Both the position numbers and the translations under genes were made by a program. A stretch of DNA of 64,000 nt from Dioszegia crocea (lineage: Eukaryota; Basidiomycota; Tremellomycetes; Tremellales; Bulleribasidiaceae), in contig BCKK01000002.1 of NCBI GenBank assembly GCA_001600615.1, positions 216,809 to 280,808 on the forward strand. The letters run 5' to 3'. The notes under the pieces were generated by a model, which worked only from the letters and a program-made list of their open reading frames with translations, did no database searches and was not told where the DNA came from. Below, one piece after another: positions 22,887 through 34,533 of this stretch (position 1 is its first letter; each line of letters opens with the position of its first letter).

Positions 22887-24250
22887 GGTGACTGAATTAG
22901 GGGTGATGGCGGGGAGAAGTTGAGGGAGAGGGAGAGGATGCCTGATCCTGTTTTGCGTGCGTGAGAGAGGCGACACTGGAGGGAGAGAAGCCGAATGGAT
23001 ACCAGATCCTGGCGAACGAGGAAGAACGAAGAATAGATGGGGAGATTGAGAAGAGGGGGAAACAGGGGCAGCGTTGGAAGTCGATGCTGGTCTTTGAAGT
23101 CAACGCGAGCGGTGCCTCGCCGCTCCTCCCGGGGTTCACCTGCCTGAAAAAAGATCGCAGCGTCATCAGTACCTAAGGGATGATCTGATATCCAGGAAGA
23201 TGTACGCCCAGCATCCCCATGTTGAAACATCCGGCATTGTTGAATTCGTCGGTAGGAGCTGTTTGCGGAGACCTGTGAGAGACAGAAACTGTCGTCGTGA
23301 GTCTGTACAACGTCACCAGATCTCGGATGGTGCCTAGACATATGTCAACACATACGGCAGGGTGGCGTCGAGGTCTTAGGCACAGGCAAGCAAGGGGAGC
23401 CGTTACCATCGGATACAGATTGGGCATGTGTCGCGTTAACACATTATGACGGAGGAGGTGGCTGATATCTCGGCATAGCGGAGACGGTTTGGGGAATGTG
23501 GTAACTTGGCATTCGTAGGATGTAGGAACAGATCTGGTAACCGACAAGCGATGTCGTGGTACGCCATGAGGGAAGAGTCAGTATCGTCGGTGTAGTGTGG
23601 GGGAGTGAAACATCGGTTGAGACGAGATGCCGAGAGATCCAGCCACTTGACCGGAAGCGGCAATTGTGGCGATTTGGACGACAAACGCCCGAGCTCTCTA
23701 CGCCCCCCCCTAGCAGACTGAGTAGGGCCGATGTGAACTGTTCCATAGTACGGTCCAGTGAAGGCGTTGGCATCGCAGAGTATGCATACATCGTCCAGCT
23801 AGAGTCCAGAGGCAAAGCGGCCAAAAAGCGGGGATCCCCGCTGGTGTGACGGAGATGGGCACAATCTCCGCCTTTAGGAAAGAAAGCAGGCGCGTGACCA
23901 ATTGCAAGCGAACCGTGTCAACAACCCAACCTTACTCCACCTTGCTTGTCGACATCACAATTCATCAGAATATCCTGCATATATCGGTAGGCCGGTCCTG
24001 CATATTAGTGAGACAACCGCTTGGTTCGGGTTCGCAGAGCAAAGTCGGGTGCACACAGAGAAGAGTACTGGCCATCGAAGGTAGGTCCTTTAATTGCTGA
24101 ACGGAAATCCTTGGGAAAGCCCCTGATCTCATCAGACTTGCTGCACTCATACAGCCCCCTCACCATCCGCATACAAATAACTATCGACTGAGCTCGCTAT
24201 ACGGCTGGGAATACGGAGACACTTATACGAACCTATTCACGATCAACGCG
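22887..24250. other. Divergent region with possible small gene
   Basis: Between the starts of the CPL1-like gene (-) and the SAM gene (+). On the minus strand, short frames between 23173 and 23824 have a non-random look: a Pro/Tyr-rich segment near 23444-23500 and a compact C-terminal-like end ...NNAGCFNMGMLGVHLPGYQ at 23173-23270, preceded by an acceptor-like CTCTCACAG. I could not join them into one convincing model. Confidence 0.35.
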
Positions 24251-26325
24251 ATGTCAGTCTCGCAACTACCCAGCACGCCATCCTCTATCGGCCTCGCCAC
24301 CCTATCCTCACCCCCGCTCAAATCCCCAAATCCCAACGAATCGCCCAATTTCCGGTCCTCTCCTTCTATACCAAATAACTACCACCCGTATCTTATCCAA
24401 ACCACCTCGTCTTCGCTCTTAACCCGCTCAAACTCGTCCCCGTCTCGACCGATCACAGATCTCCGCCACAAGCCAAGTAGGAGCATGAGCAGTCTAGCTG
24501 CGAGCGCTTCAGAGGGAGAGCTGGATAAGGTGGCTGTAGGCAGTGGAGGTGGCCTATCTCGGGAAGAAAGGGAGAGAAGGAGGAAGTCGATGGAAAGCCC
24601 ATTGACAAGACCCGGAATGAGGAGAAGTGGAACATTGCCGGTCTTTCCGAGGATGGAAGAGGTACTTACGCCTACCAAAGGCATGGACCTTCCAGTAAGT
24701 GATTATCACTCAGGACTGAGCCTCAGCTGATCATCAGATGGATCCCAAAGCCTGGAGTCCCTCCGAGCTCGCTCGATACCTGGCGCAATCACTACGGACA
24801 GGCGGACCTGACGGAACGGGTCAGATTCTTCCGGCGCCTCTGGTCAAGGACATCGAAACATGGGTGTTTCGACAGCAGGTCAACGGACGTGCCTTCCTTA
24901 AGGGCAATCAAGAGTCGTGGACGTGAGTGTTCGACTCAGCTAAGGAGGCATACAAGCTGATGTCAAAGCTCTTCCTCTCGCCCACCCCCTTTCCTCCCCC
25001 TTTTACTGTCCATATCCCGTCGCCTCCGTCGATCTTCGCTTCAATCTCGCCTCTCTGCCGAGCCTGGGACTTTCTCGCCATCACCTCTGAACTCCGACAT
25101 GCGGAACGGGTCGGTACTTTTCGAAGAGGACGAGGACGACACCGGCGAAATCTCCCCGCTGACAGGGGTCAGGCGCATAGCGAATGCTTACGAGAGCCAC
25201 GCGTCGACGCCGAATCCAGGAGAGGAGCCGGAGGCGCTGAAACCGCAATGGACAGGCGGGAGTTCGACGAGTGAAGTCTGGCGAAGGTGGGAGGATATGG
25301 GTGCTGGAGTCCGGCGGAAGCGAAGGGAGTCGGAACGGAGTCTGGGTGCCGGGAATCTGGCAGACGAGGATGTCAGCCCAGCCAAGAAGAGCGAAGCTTG
25401 TAGCTCAGGGTCCGGTGGTGAGGGCATAGTCGAGACCCCTGAGCTACAGGATGAAGAAGAGGATGAAGGCGCGGGCGGGACCGTCAAAGGGCCCCCTCTT
25501 GGTCTCGGCTTGGGCCTAGGCGTCAGGATAGATGTCGGACCTGGAGGGAAGGGAAAGCAAACCAGTCCCCCTCCACCATATCGCTCGCCCGATCCTGACG
25601 ATTCCCCATCTCGCCTTCCCGTTCCACTCGAGGACTCCGCAGATACCCCTCCCTGCAAAACAAAGCTGTCTGTTGCCCCGACTCCGGACCGTCTTCGTGA
25701 CTCAACCTCCCGAACCACACCTTTGGCCACAGCACACCATGTCCACAACGGCCACCCTGATTCCCCTTCATCCCCCCACATTCACACTTCGGCTAATCGT
25801 AACACCGGGTCTGATCCCTACGCGGCTCTGCGACAACCCTCCTCTTCCGGCCGCAAGCGCAGCACACGCCGACTTCCCCATGATCTCCAGCTAGACTCGC
25901 AGGGCGATGATAGTACCACGTCACGCCGGGTCACAATCCGGCCCAACCGCGTTGACTCACTCTTCGCACCTCCCTCTCCTCCCATCAAATCTCCACGCGA
26001 GGCGGAACTAGAGAATCAGCTCTCTCAGCTTGTCACTCGCGTCAAGGAGCTAGAATCTAAGCTCGACACGGTTTCGGAAGAGATGGGCTCTAGGAAGAGC
26101 CACCCGGATGACTCTGCTCCTCCGTCTCCTACCGGCCGAGAGATGAAGCGCCCTGGAAGTCCGGTGGGGTTGCTCCCGGATTCGATACTCGTGCGGCTGG
26201 GGTTACTGCCCGAGAGAGACGGCATGCCGGTGCGGATGAGGGAGCTGCCGTGCTATTTGTTCTTGGTGGGAGTCGGGGTCGGCGCAGTCGTGGTCAACGT
26301 CTTCATGCGGAGCTCAAAGAGGTAG
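24251..26325 (+). CDS. SAM-domain protein with C-terminal membrane anchor
   Basis: Exons 24251-24694, 24738-24922 and 24969-26325 give 661 residues. The N-terminal 148 residues are Ser/Pro-rich and disordered. A SAM-like domain starts at WSPSELARYL and includes ETWVFRQQVNGRAFLKG and SISRRLRRSSLQSRL, about residues 150-240. A long disordered Ser/Pro/Glu-rich region follows, then a coiled-coil segment (REAELENQLSQLVTRVKELE) and a single hydrophobic C-terminal segment (YLFLVGVGVGAVVVNVFM) with a short basic tail. This topology suggests a tail-anchored protein of the ER or outer mitochondrial membrane facing the cytosol. I know no characterised orthologue. The second intron (46 nt) was chosen because it continues the SAM helices in frame. 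Confidence 0.72.
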
Positions 26326-26796
26326 AGCTGGGCTAGGTTCGGTGGAGAGTTGCGGGTCCAGCTGCGACACATTTCTCATTCTGTATCATATATCATTATT
26401 TATTGGATTTAACGGACTAGTTTGTACTGCTTCCCCCATCCATGCATCTTCAGAAGATATGACTCTCAGCCCAGGCTGAAGCTGAAGCGTGCTCGAGAAC
26501 TGCCCTTTCGGGTTTGGCCGCATATGACGTCGTGTCATCCTTTGTAGGGTCGGCCGATGGCCGAGGCAGTCGACCATGGCAGCTGCTTGCCTGAGCATGA
26601 GCCTGCAGGGCGCTGTCCCCTTGAAGTAAGTCCAAGGCGCTGGCGCGGCCTCTTCCCTTCATGATGAGCGCGTAGAGACTGCGCATCGCGTGTGGAATCG
26701 TCATGCATCCCGGTCTGACCGGCCCCCGGATCACAATTGAATACTTATAGCTGCGAGATCGTTGAGTCTCCTTTGCATTCATACATCACACTCAAG
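26326..26796. other. Intergenic region upstream of the fasciclin gene
   Basis: Holds the end of the SAM gene and the promoter of the fasciclin gene. A weak CTTATAG element lies about 50 nt before the start codon. Nothing else recognised. Confidence 0.4.
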
Positions 26797-28580
26797 ATGT
26801 TGCACTCTCTTGTACTGCTTCTGCCTTTCGTCGCGGCTCTTCCGGCCCGGCCCAACCTCCCCGAGCTCTCAGTCTCGCAATGGACCAACATCCAGTCTGG
26901 GTTCCTCAGCGGAGCCAAGGACCTGTCCGAGTGGTCCTTTGCCAAAGCCCACGATGTGATCCACTCGGCCCAGGAGGAGATCGACGCTGTTGTCCACGCC
27001 AACGATGGCGATGAGACCCAGGACACGATCTGGAAGAAGCTCAAGGACGACCCTCACAGCTTCTCCAAGCTTACTAAGCTCATCGATGTGAGTCTCCCTC
27101 TGCTCAGTCGGGTAGATTCCATGTGCTGACACTTCCAGTTTGTTGGCGGAACTCCAAGGGAGATCTTGGACGATGGCAAGCTACAGATCACTTTCTTTGT
27201 AAGTACATCTGAATGATTCTGATCGGACATCGAGCTGACCTTTCAGGCTCCCAACAACGACGCTCTCACCCCGCCAGAGCACCACCACCACCACCACCTT
27301 GATGATCACAAGGAGCTTCAATCTGTAGGTCCAATCTATCTCCGATCGGAAACAATGGCTGACAGGTAGATCATGGCCAACCCCTCACTTGCGTCAATCT
27401 CCGCAGTCCTCGACCGAGAGCCCGCGTACCTCCTAGAGGACCATCACCACGACCACCACGGTCACGGTGGTGGCGATGATGACGAGGACAAGAAGCGCAA
27501 GCGGGAGATCTTCAAGAAAATCGCTGCCAAGGTTCTCGCTTACCACGGCTTACCCAAAGCCTACACTGCATCAGAGCTCGCTCAGAACTCGACACTCGAG
27601 ACTGGGCTCGTCGCAGGTCGTGATGGCAGCTACGGTGGTCTTCACAGGCGGGTGAGGGTTGAGAAGTCCTTGTTGCCTCCTTGTCAGTTTACCGCCCTCC
27701 TTCCGGAGTTCAGCTGACTCTTCAGCCTTGAAGCTCAATTTCTACGCTCGTGTTTTGGTCAGCGATATCAAAGCCAAGAACGGTGTTCTCCACACTCTCA
27801 ACCACCCTCTCATCCCCCCTCCAAGCATCTTCCAGTCGCTCTACCTATTCCCAGACTTCTTGTGCGTATATCTTGCAGTAGTTCCGGACTATGACTGATG
27901 ACCTCAGCTCCACCTTGACCTCAGCAACTCAGGGGTCTGGCGGACGTCACTACCTCGACTGGGCATACGACAGGGAGCACTCTGAACCCGGAAAGCCCAA
28001 ATTCCACGGCACACCCCTCGCTACTCTCTTTGCGCCCGACAACAAGGCATTTGCCCTCCTTCCACCCAAGCTCAAATTCTTCCTCTTCTCCCCCTTCGGC
28101 GAGCATATCCTGGCCAAGATCCTCTCGTACCACTACCTTCCTCACTCGCTCGTTCTCTCCGAGTTCCAGTATCATGCGAAGCACGAAAAGAAGTCTTTCG
28201 CCGAGGCTGTTGAGGGTGTCTTCAACATTGCCGATGACCCCAGCTTCCGTCAGGAGCTCGAGGTGCCCACTGGTCTCCCCAACGCCACCTTGAAGCTTGT
28301 TCTCGAGAAGAAAAAGCTGTTGCCTATTGAAGGTGAGTCTTATCATTTTGCCATCTGTATTGCCACTGACACTTCAGGAGCGGTCAAGACCTCCATCACC
28401 GTCAATGGTCAGCCCGTCGAGACCATCGATGTGCCCGCCTGGAACGGTGCCTTCCACGTCATTGGCAAGCTCCTTGTCCCTCCTCACCACCACCATGATG
28501 ACGAGGGCAACGACCTCTCTGCCCAGGACAGCTGGACCAACTGGGAGCAGTGGCTCCCCGCTTGGGGAGCCGAGGCATGA
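26797..28580 (+). CDS. Secreted fasciclin (FAS1) protein with His-rich insertions
   Basis: Seven exons: 26797-27087, 27139-27198, 27247-27324, 27370-27682, 27726-27861, 27908-28332, 28378-28580 (501 residues). A signal peptide (LVLLLPFVAALPA) is followed by two FAS1 adhesion domains. The first has ITFFAPNNDAL and LAYHGLPKAYTASEL, then the end LKLNFYARVLVSDIKAKNG. The second has TLFAPDNKAFALLPPKLKFFL, ILSYHYLPHS and a final AFHVIGKLLVPP. Three His/Asp clusters interrupt the domains: a run of six His in exon 3, an HHHDHHGHGGGDDDEDKK block in exon 4 and a final HHHHDDE. No GPI-attachment signal is visible, so it is probably a soluble or wall-associated extracellular protein. Confidence 0.88.
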
Positions 28581-29168
28581 TCTGGCTTCGAGAGTAAGCT
28601 GTAGCGTTCAGCAACAAAATTGGCTGCATATAGTAATGATGGCGAGAGATAGTGATCCTTCAGAAGTGTAAGAATAATTCGAATGCAACTTGTGTAATGA
28701 AGTGCACAACGCTGGAATGGTATTTCGCGCGGCTCGGTACAGCTAGATACCATTAGTGTTCACTCCGGTCAGATGGAAGAGACGACCAGTCAGTGCCTCA
28801 ACCAAACCGCCACATTCGTTTTGAGCGCACGGACCAGCCAATCTGGTGGCTCGGGCCTCCCGCCAAACTCTGCCCCCTTCACCCTTTCCCCATTCTCCTT
28901 TGTTACTCTATCATCACTTTCTCTTTCACAACAGTCCTCAATCGATACACCCCACTTCCTGTGACGCGCAAATCTAGTACTGTCCCTCTGCACAACCGGT
29001 CATCACTTTTGATCACGCGCCCGCAAGCCAAAACGAGGTGGATGACTCCTCTCTTTCCTTCCCTTCACCCCTTTCCAATCGTCATACCCGCTCCATCTTG
29101 TCCACTTGATGGTGACAACATCCTCGCCTTCATTCGAGAACCAGGACAATATCTCTTAGCCCGATAAA
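28581..29168. other. Intergenic region
   Basis: Fasciclin 3' flank and a C/T-rich probable leader of the next gene (28850-29160). No supported exon. Confidence 0.5.
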
Positions 29169-32100
29169 ATGCCTAATCTACCAAAATCCGTTCCGCCCAA
29201 ACCTGGTACCTATACCTTCACCACCAACGCTCGGGCTGGTCCAGGCCCGTCGACCATGGCTCGCGGAGCAACTGCAAAGGTGCAGGGCGCGGTCGCGTCA
29301 GATACGAAGGATAAGGAAGAGGGCGAGATCAGCGATGAGGATGATGGGGCCATACCGGATAATGGGATGGAAAGCCACCCCCGACCTTCAACACCGCCGC
29401 GACGAATGTCAGCAAAACAACGCCATAAGAAATTATCCCCATCTGTTGACAAACATCCCTCTCGACGTGCAAAATCTTCATCCCAGCCCCCCATTTCTCC
29501 TCGCGTTCACAGCCTTCCCCCTCGTCCGCCCAATGTCTTCACCCCTCCATTGAAACCACCTCCGTCTCTCCCATCCACACCGGAAGACCCCGTGCGGGTC
29601 AGAACCGAGCTCAAAGTGGAGGATGAGCGAGACACAGAGATGATGGCGGAGGATTCGGGCGCCGAGCAGATGCGCAGCTCGCCAGGCCTTTTGTCGCCTG
29701 CTCCCGCCAGTAAGTCCTGTTTCTGAATCAGTCGATGAATTGAGCTGACAAATTTAGGCATCTCGGTCGAAGAGGCGCGCCAGTACATGGACATTATTCG
29801 AAACCTCTTACAAGAAGGGTGCTCGCCCGCCGACCTGATACGACGAGGGGCTACGGCTCGATACGTTACCGCAGTTTGCGAAGACATCGTCGCTAGCGCC
29901 AAGAAGCGCGACGTTGTATCGTCATCTCCGGCTCCAGTCGCGAGTCGTCGGCAGGGTAGTAGAGGGCGCCCCGCTCCCAACGGTTCCCTACAATCCCCAC
30001 CTGGCATGGCGCGAAATCCCAGTCTAGGGTCGGAAACGTCCGAAGAACGGCTCGTAGATCTCTTAATGGGTCCCGCCAGTCCCATCTCTGGTCCGTCAAA
30101 GATGACTGCGAGCTCCTCTTGGCATCCTGCCAATTCCCCTCTGCCTCCTCCCCCTCCACTTGATGACTACCCCCTTCAACCCCCTCCGCCACCACTTCGA
30201 ATAGAGAGTTATCGCCCGCCAACTCCACCTGGTCGAGCTCCGCCGAATGCGCCCACATCCTTGTCGTCAAACGGCAGCGCGTCAAGCACAACCTTGACGG
30301 CCACAATGCGGAATTTTTACCCACTCTCTTCCTACTCTGGTTCAGTTTCCCCTGTTCCACCTCCGTCACAAAACCCTTACCTCCCTCCAACACAGAACCC
30401 ATACCTACCAGCGCCGCCTTCATCGATCCCTCAGCAAAACCCTTACCTTGCTCAACTCGCACCACCTCCACCTCCGCCTCAGCAGAATCCCTACCTCATT
30501 CCCTCCCCGGGCCGTCAGCCCAATTCACAGCTATTTGCCCACAACCAGCCCCAGCACTCACAGCCGAACCATTACCACCATCACCACCCACCATCGCCGC
30601 CACACTCAAATCCATATCTACCGGCTCTGCCAAATCATCCGCCGCCGCAGAATCCGAATCCTTATGCCTACCCGCAACAGCGGGCTGGTCCTCCTTCCTT
30701 CGAGCAGAACTCTTATCAACCACCACCGCCGCTGGCCAATCAGCGCCCCTCACTTCCCCCAAAGCCTATGCCGGCTACATCAGCGTATGGCATGCCGCCA
30801 AGGAGCCAGTATGTAGATGGAAGCAACACGGAAAATAGCCAAAATGGCTACAACCCCATGAGCCTTCCAGCGCCATACATCTACTCAGACCACCCAACTC
30901 CCGAACCTCTCCCTTCCCCTCGTATGGTCGAAGCGGATCTTGCTGCCAGAACGGCTCTGCTCGAGACTCGGCGCAAGGCTTTCGAGAGCATGAAGCGACG
31001 GCGAGAGGCGAATCGACCTGCGGCGTCTGCACCTCCTGCCATCACCCCAGAAGTCCCTCAAGTCATCGACCTTACCCTTGACGATGACGTCTCCATCATT
31101 GTTGATGAGGATGATGATGACGACGTGTTGCTTTCGCCAGGGGATAAGACGATCGAGGAGCAGATGGCTGAGCTGGAGCACGAGGTTATGGGATTGCAAA
31201 CGGAGCAGGCTGTTGCCGAGTCTCGGGCGATGCAGGATGATGTGGATATGGACATGGAGAGCACAGAAGATGGGGAAATTGAGGATGATACCTCGATGGT
31301 GCCGACCCCGACCGCGACTACACCGACATTGACAATTCCAAGTCTCGCGTTATCGCCGAGTACAACGCCTGCCGTGAAGATCCCCCGCGGAATGAAACGT
31401 GCCAACGCGGAAGATATGATGGATAACCGGCCGACGACACTGCCCGCTCGGGTACCACCAAACAAGCGCCGATCGCTATTTGGTGGTATGCCGCAGAGAC
31501 CCAATCGGCTAGTCATGCTCCTCGACCACTCTGATTCGGACTCGGACGACGATGACGATCCGGATAGAATCGACCGCATGGCTAGGTTGAAGATCAACTC
31601 TGGTACAGTCACGCCAATCTCGGAGACAGCGCTGCTTCTGGCGGAGAAGGAGGAGGGGATCCGGAAGTTGAGAGAGCAAATTGAAAAGAGGATGAAAGCG
31701 AGGATTGTCAAGAAGGCACCTGGCGAGAAGGCCAAGGTGGTCAAGGAGATTGAGGTTGCGGAGACGGTGAAGTCCGAGGTGCAGGAGCCGGTGCAGCCTT
31801 CCGAGGATGTTGTCATGGCTGAGAGTAGTAAATTTGACGTGAAGGATTATTTGCTGGGAGCTGATCGACAGGTGATGCGCCAGCTGCGGAAGATGTCGCG
31901 GTCAAAGTCATCATCCCTTCGGACACTCGTAAGTCATGTTATGATTCCTGTCAAATTTTCGCCGTCGCTGACCACTCAGCTGCTGACACACCAAGTGATG
32001 GTGAGTTCGTCAGCTGTCTAGGCTAATTGCAAGTGCTGCCACCTGCCGAAAATTTGGAGGTGCGATCTGCGACGAGGAGCCGTAAAATCAAGATTTAAGC

Positions 32101-32799
32101 TGATCACGCTTTCCCCCAACAGATCACTAGCTCGTTGTCCCTACCATCCGAATCCGTCCTGGCCCGTGCTTCACAGCAAGTGCGTCGACCTGCACTCAGT
32201 ACACTGACAAAAGACCCCGAACTCGCACTTTCGCCTTTACTCTCCCCTCCTTCCCCGTTACCCTCAACTACGGATGTCGACATCGTCGCTGCTGGTCCCC
32301 CGGCCTGCTAATGGCGAGGCGCAGAATAGTTTGGCTCGAGCGTCAGGGGAAATTGACCAAAATCTGCTTGCGTCTCTCATACTAACTAGGCGGTTGAAAA
32401 AGGAGCCAGAGGCCATGCTGTGTGCGGCAGAGACGGCCGGTGGGAGTTGTGCAGATGCGAGTTGTGGGGATATTCATTTGGTCAAAGGGACACTTAGCGG
32501 TAAGTTCCAAGGCTAGGGGACGATGTCTAACGATGGCAGATAAAGATCTTGCCGAGTATCTCTCTCATATACATCCAGGGAAATCGATCGGCGACATTCT
32601 AGTCAAGCTTGGCGAAGCACGATCGGCAATATTGGGTCTCGAGTCGACAAGTCGTACTGGTCGCTCGTCAACGCGATCTATGCGCAGTGGGCTCGGCGGC
32701 AAATGTACCGCACCAGCGTCGACCGCGTCTGAACATACAAACATGGTCAACGTCCAGGAGCTCTTGGCTCGTGTTGATCGACAACTCACTGGCGAATAG
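29169..32799 (+). CDS. ZFC3H1/Red1-like zinc-finger scaffold protein
   Basis: Likely scaffold of an MTREC/NURS/PAXT-type nuclear exosome adaptor that marks RNA for decay. Eight exons: 29169-29709, 29758-31824, 31872-31928, 31980-32000, 32034-32059, 32123-32179, 32214-32499, 32540-32799 (1104 residues). The N-terminal 870 residues are mostly disordered: an EEGEISDEDDG acidic motif, a Pro-rich region with repeated NPYL motifs (about residues 385-480), acidic runs and a coiled coil. The C-terminus carries NSHFRLYSPLLPRYP and then the C-x8-C-x4-C-x3-H zinc finger (LCAAETAGGS..CADASCGDIH) with DKDLAEYL after it, matching the putative zf-C3H1 domain of S. pombe Red1 and ZFC3H1. Exons 3-6 are tiny and were placed to keep one continuous frame (VIIPSDTPADTPSDVLPPAE). 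Confidence 0.72.
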
Positions 32800-33088
32800 C
32801 GACATCTCCGATTTCCCTTTTCCTCCCCCTTGCTTTTTCCCCCTTCATTTTCACATTCAACAATATAGTCTAGCAATCAGAACACACTCTAGGTATATAG
32901 TCGGCAACGTCGGATCTCGTCTTGACGATCCATCATGCATTTGAATATCTTACGAACCGAGTCGCAAGCTTGGACTCTGATGTTGACTTTGACGAGACTG
33001 ACCCATTGACAGCGGTGATTCATAACAAATTTACACCGGTCCCTATGTACAGACACCCGATCTTACTGCGCCATCCTGTTCACCTCGC

Positions 33089-34533
33089 CTACGCCCTGTT
33101 CCACCACTTACGCTGACTGACACCTTGCGCCGGCTGTATGGGAGTAGAAGGAAAGCGGACGCTGGGCCGGTGAAGCTCCCTTGGGAGGGGCACAGCCTGT
33201 ACACGGAGGTTCGGCCGAGTCCGAGGATAAGGACTGGATCGACCTGGCGAACTCGATCGGCTTCCAGATTCTGATGCAGGCTGGGGAAGTCGGCGAGGCA
33301 TGAAAGGAGTAGTAGTCAGGAGTGGAGCTGGAGCATCAGTGAGTGACAAACGGTGGATATCGAAACAAAGCCAACTCACATTGCTGGACATCAAATTCCA
33401 GTTCGGGAAAGGGCGAAGGGGAGAGAGGTCGGTGAGCTGAAGAGGAAGGCCGGTCCACCCTCGCTCGGCTTGCTGTGCCCGAGGTTTGGGAACCTGTCAG
33501 GGTGTGATGAGTGGCGTCCGAGGCGTAGATGAGAGTGGGAGATCCCGCGGAGGGGTTGGCGTGTGTTTCGTCGGTAAGTCGTTTTTCCTTCTGGCGTCGA
33601 TTCTGGAGGAATTAGCTGAGTGTATAATACTCTGGAGGGCTGAAGTCAGGGATAAACTTACCTGGAACCAGACTTGGACTTGACGAGAGGAGAGTCCGAT
33701 GTGCCTGCCCGTGATTTGACGTTCGGCAGTGCTGGGGAAGCGAGTCTGGAAGGCATCAGCATGAGGTCTTTGGCGCTTTCCGAGGATGGAAGACTCACCT
33801 TGCCCCAGAGTTTCCCGAGATACTCGAGTTGTGGCGGCATCATCTTGATCCTGCGGCGTGTCTCGCGGTCCGAATCCGGCGGATTGGATGATGTACTCTT
33901 CGGACTGTCAGGCACGAGCATCGTTCCCATAAAGTGGCGAACGACCGGCAGCACGGGTACCATTCGCCTCCTAGCTCCATCTCTCCCTTGTGCTTGTGCC
34001 TCCTCCTCCATCTGCTCCCGAACTCGCAACCTGTACTGCCGCTCCATATGCCTCTTCCTCCCTTCGACAATGGCCCGCATCTCCGCCGCTCGCTGAGAGT
34101 GATACAGGACTACGGCATTGGGAGTGTGTAGTGAAGGTGGTGGGACTGAGGCGGAACCCCGCGGTCGACGGATGAAGCGGTCAGACGGTGATGGTGGAGA
34201 TAGGGGGTATGCGTCGTATGGCACTGGGCCTTGAGAATGAGGGCCGACATTGACTTGAAACGGGAAGAGGGAATGTCGTTGAGGGGAATGATGGGGTTTC
34301 CGGAGCCGCGAAGGGACAGGTCCAATAATGACGCTGGAGGGGGATTGGAAGGTAGGAGGGGAAAGATAGGGCATGCTGACTCCGCGAGGAGCGGCCGTGT
34401 GGCAGCCGCCATCGGTCAGGCTTGTTTCGGTTGAGGGTACCAAGGGGATAACGTCAGGCAGAGACAGGCGCCGTCGTCGGACAACACACATGCTGGGTGC
34501 GTGAGTGTGTGGTTGATCTGTCGAGTCTGACAT
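33089..34533 (-). CDS. Homeodomain transcription factor
   Basis: DNA-binding regulator in the nucleus. Exons 34533-33799, 33745-33662, 33602-33380 and 33327-33089 give 426 residues. The homeodomain (about residues 225-281) is split over three exons: RRRIKMMPPQLEYLGKLW in exon 1, the second helix TRFPSTAERQITGRH and LSSRQVQVWFQ in exon 2, and NRRQKEKR in exon 3. The recognition helix has W, F, N and R at the invariant positions. Exon 2 must be read in a different frame from the continuous open frame through that point, so single-frame ORF reading hides the domain. Flanks are Ser/Pro-rich and disordered. It is a typical 60-residue homeodomain without a three-residue TALE loop as far as I can count. 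It could be a Hob-type regulator; there is no partner HD gene beside it. Confidence 0.88.

Noticed and set aside
31058..31816. 252-codon frame on the minus strand
   Set aside because: Antisense shadow of the Red1-like gene; its Ser-rich content is the complement of Asp/Glu codons.
33089..34533. Mating-type (HD1/HD2) locus
   Set aside because: Only one homeodomain gene is present and no divergent HD partner or pheromone/receptor gene is nearby.
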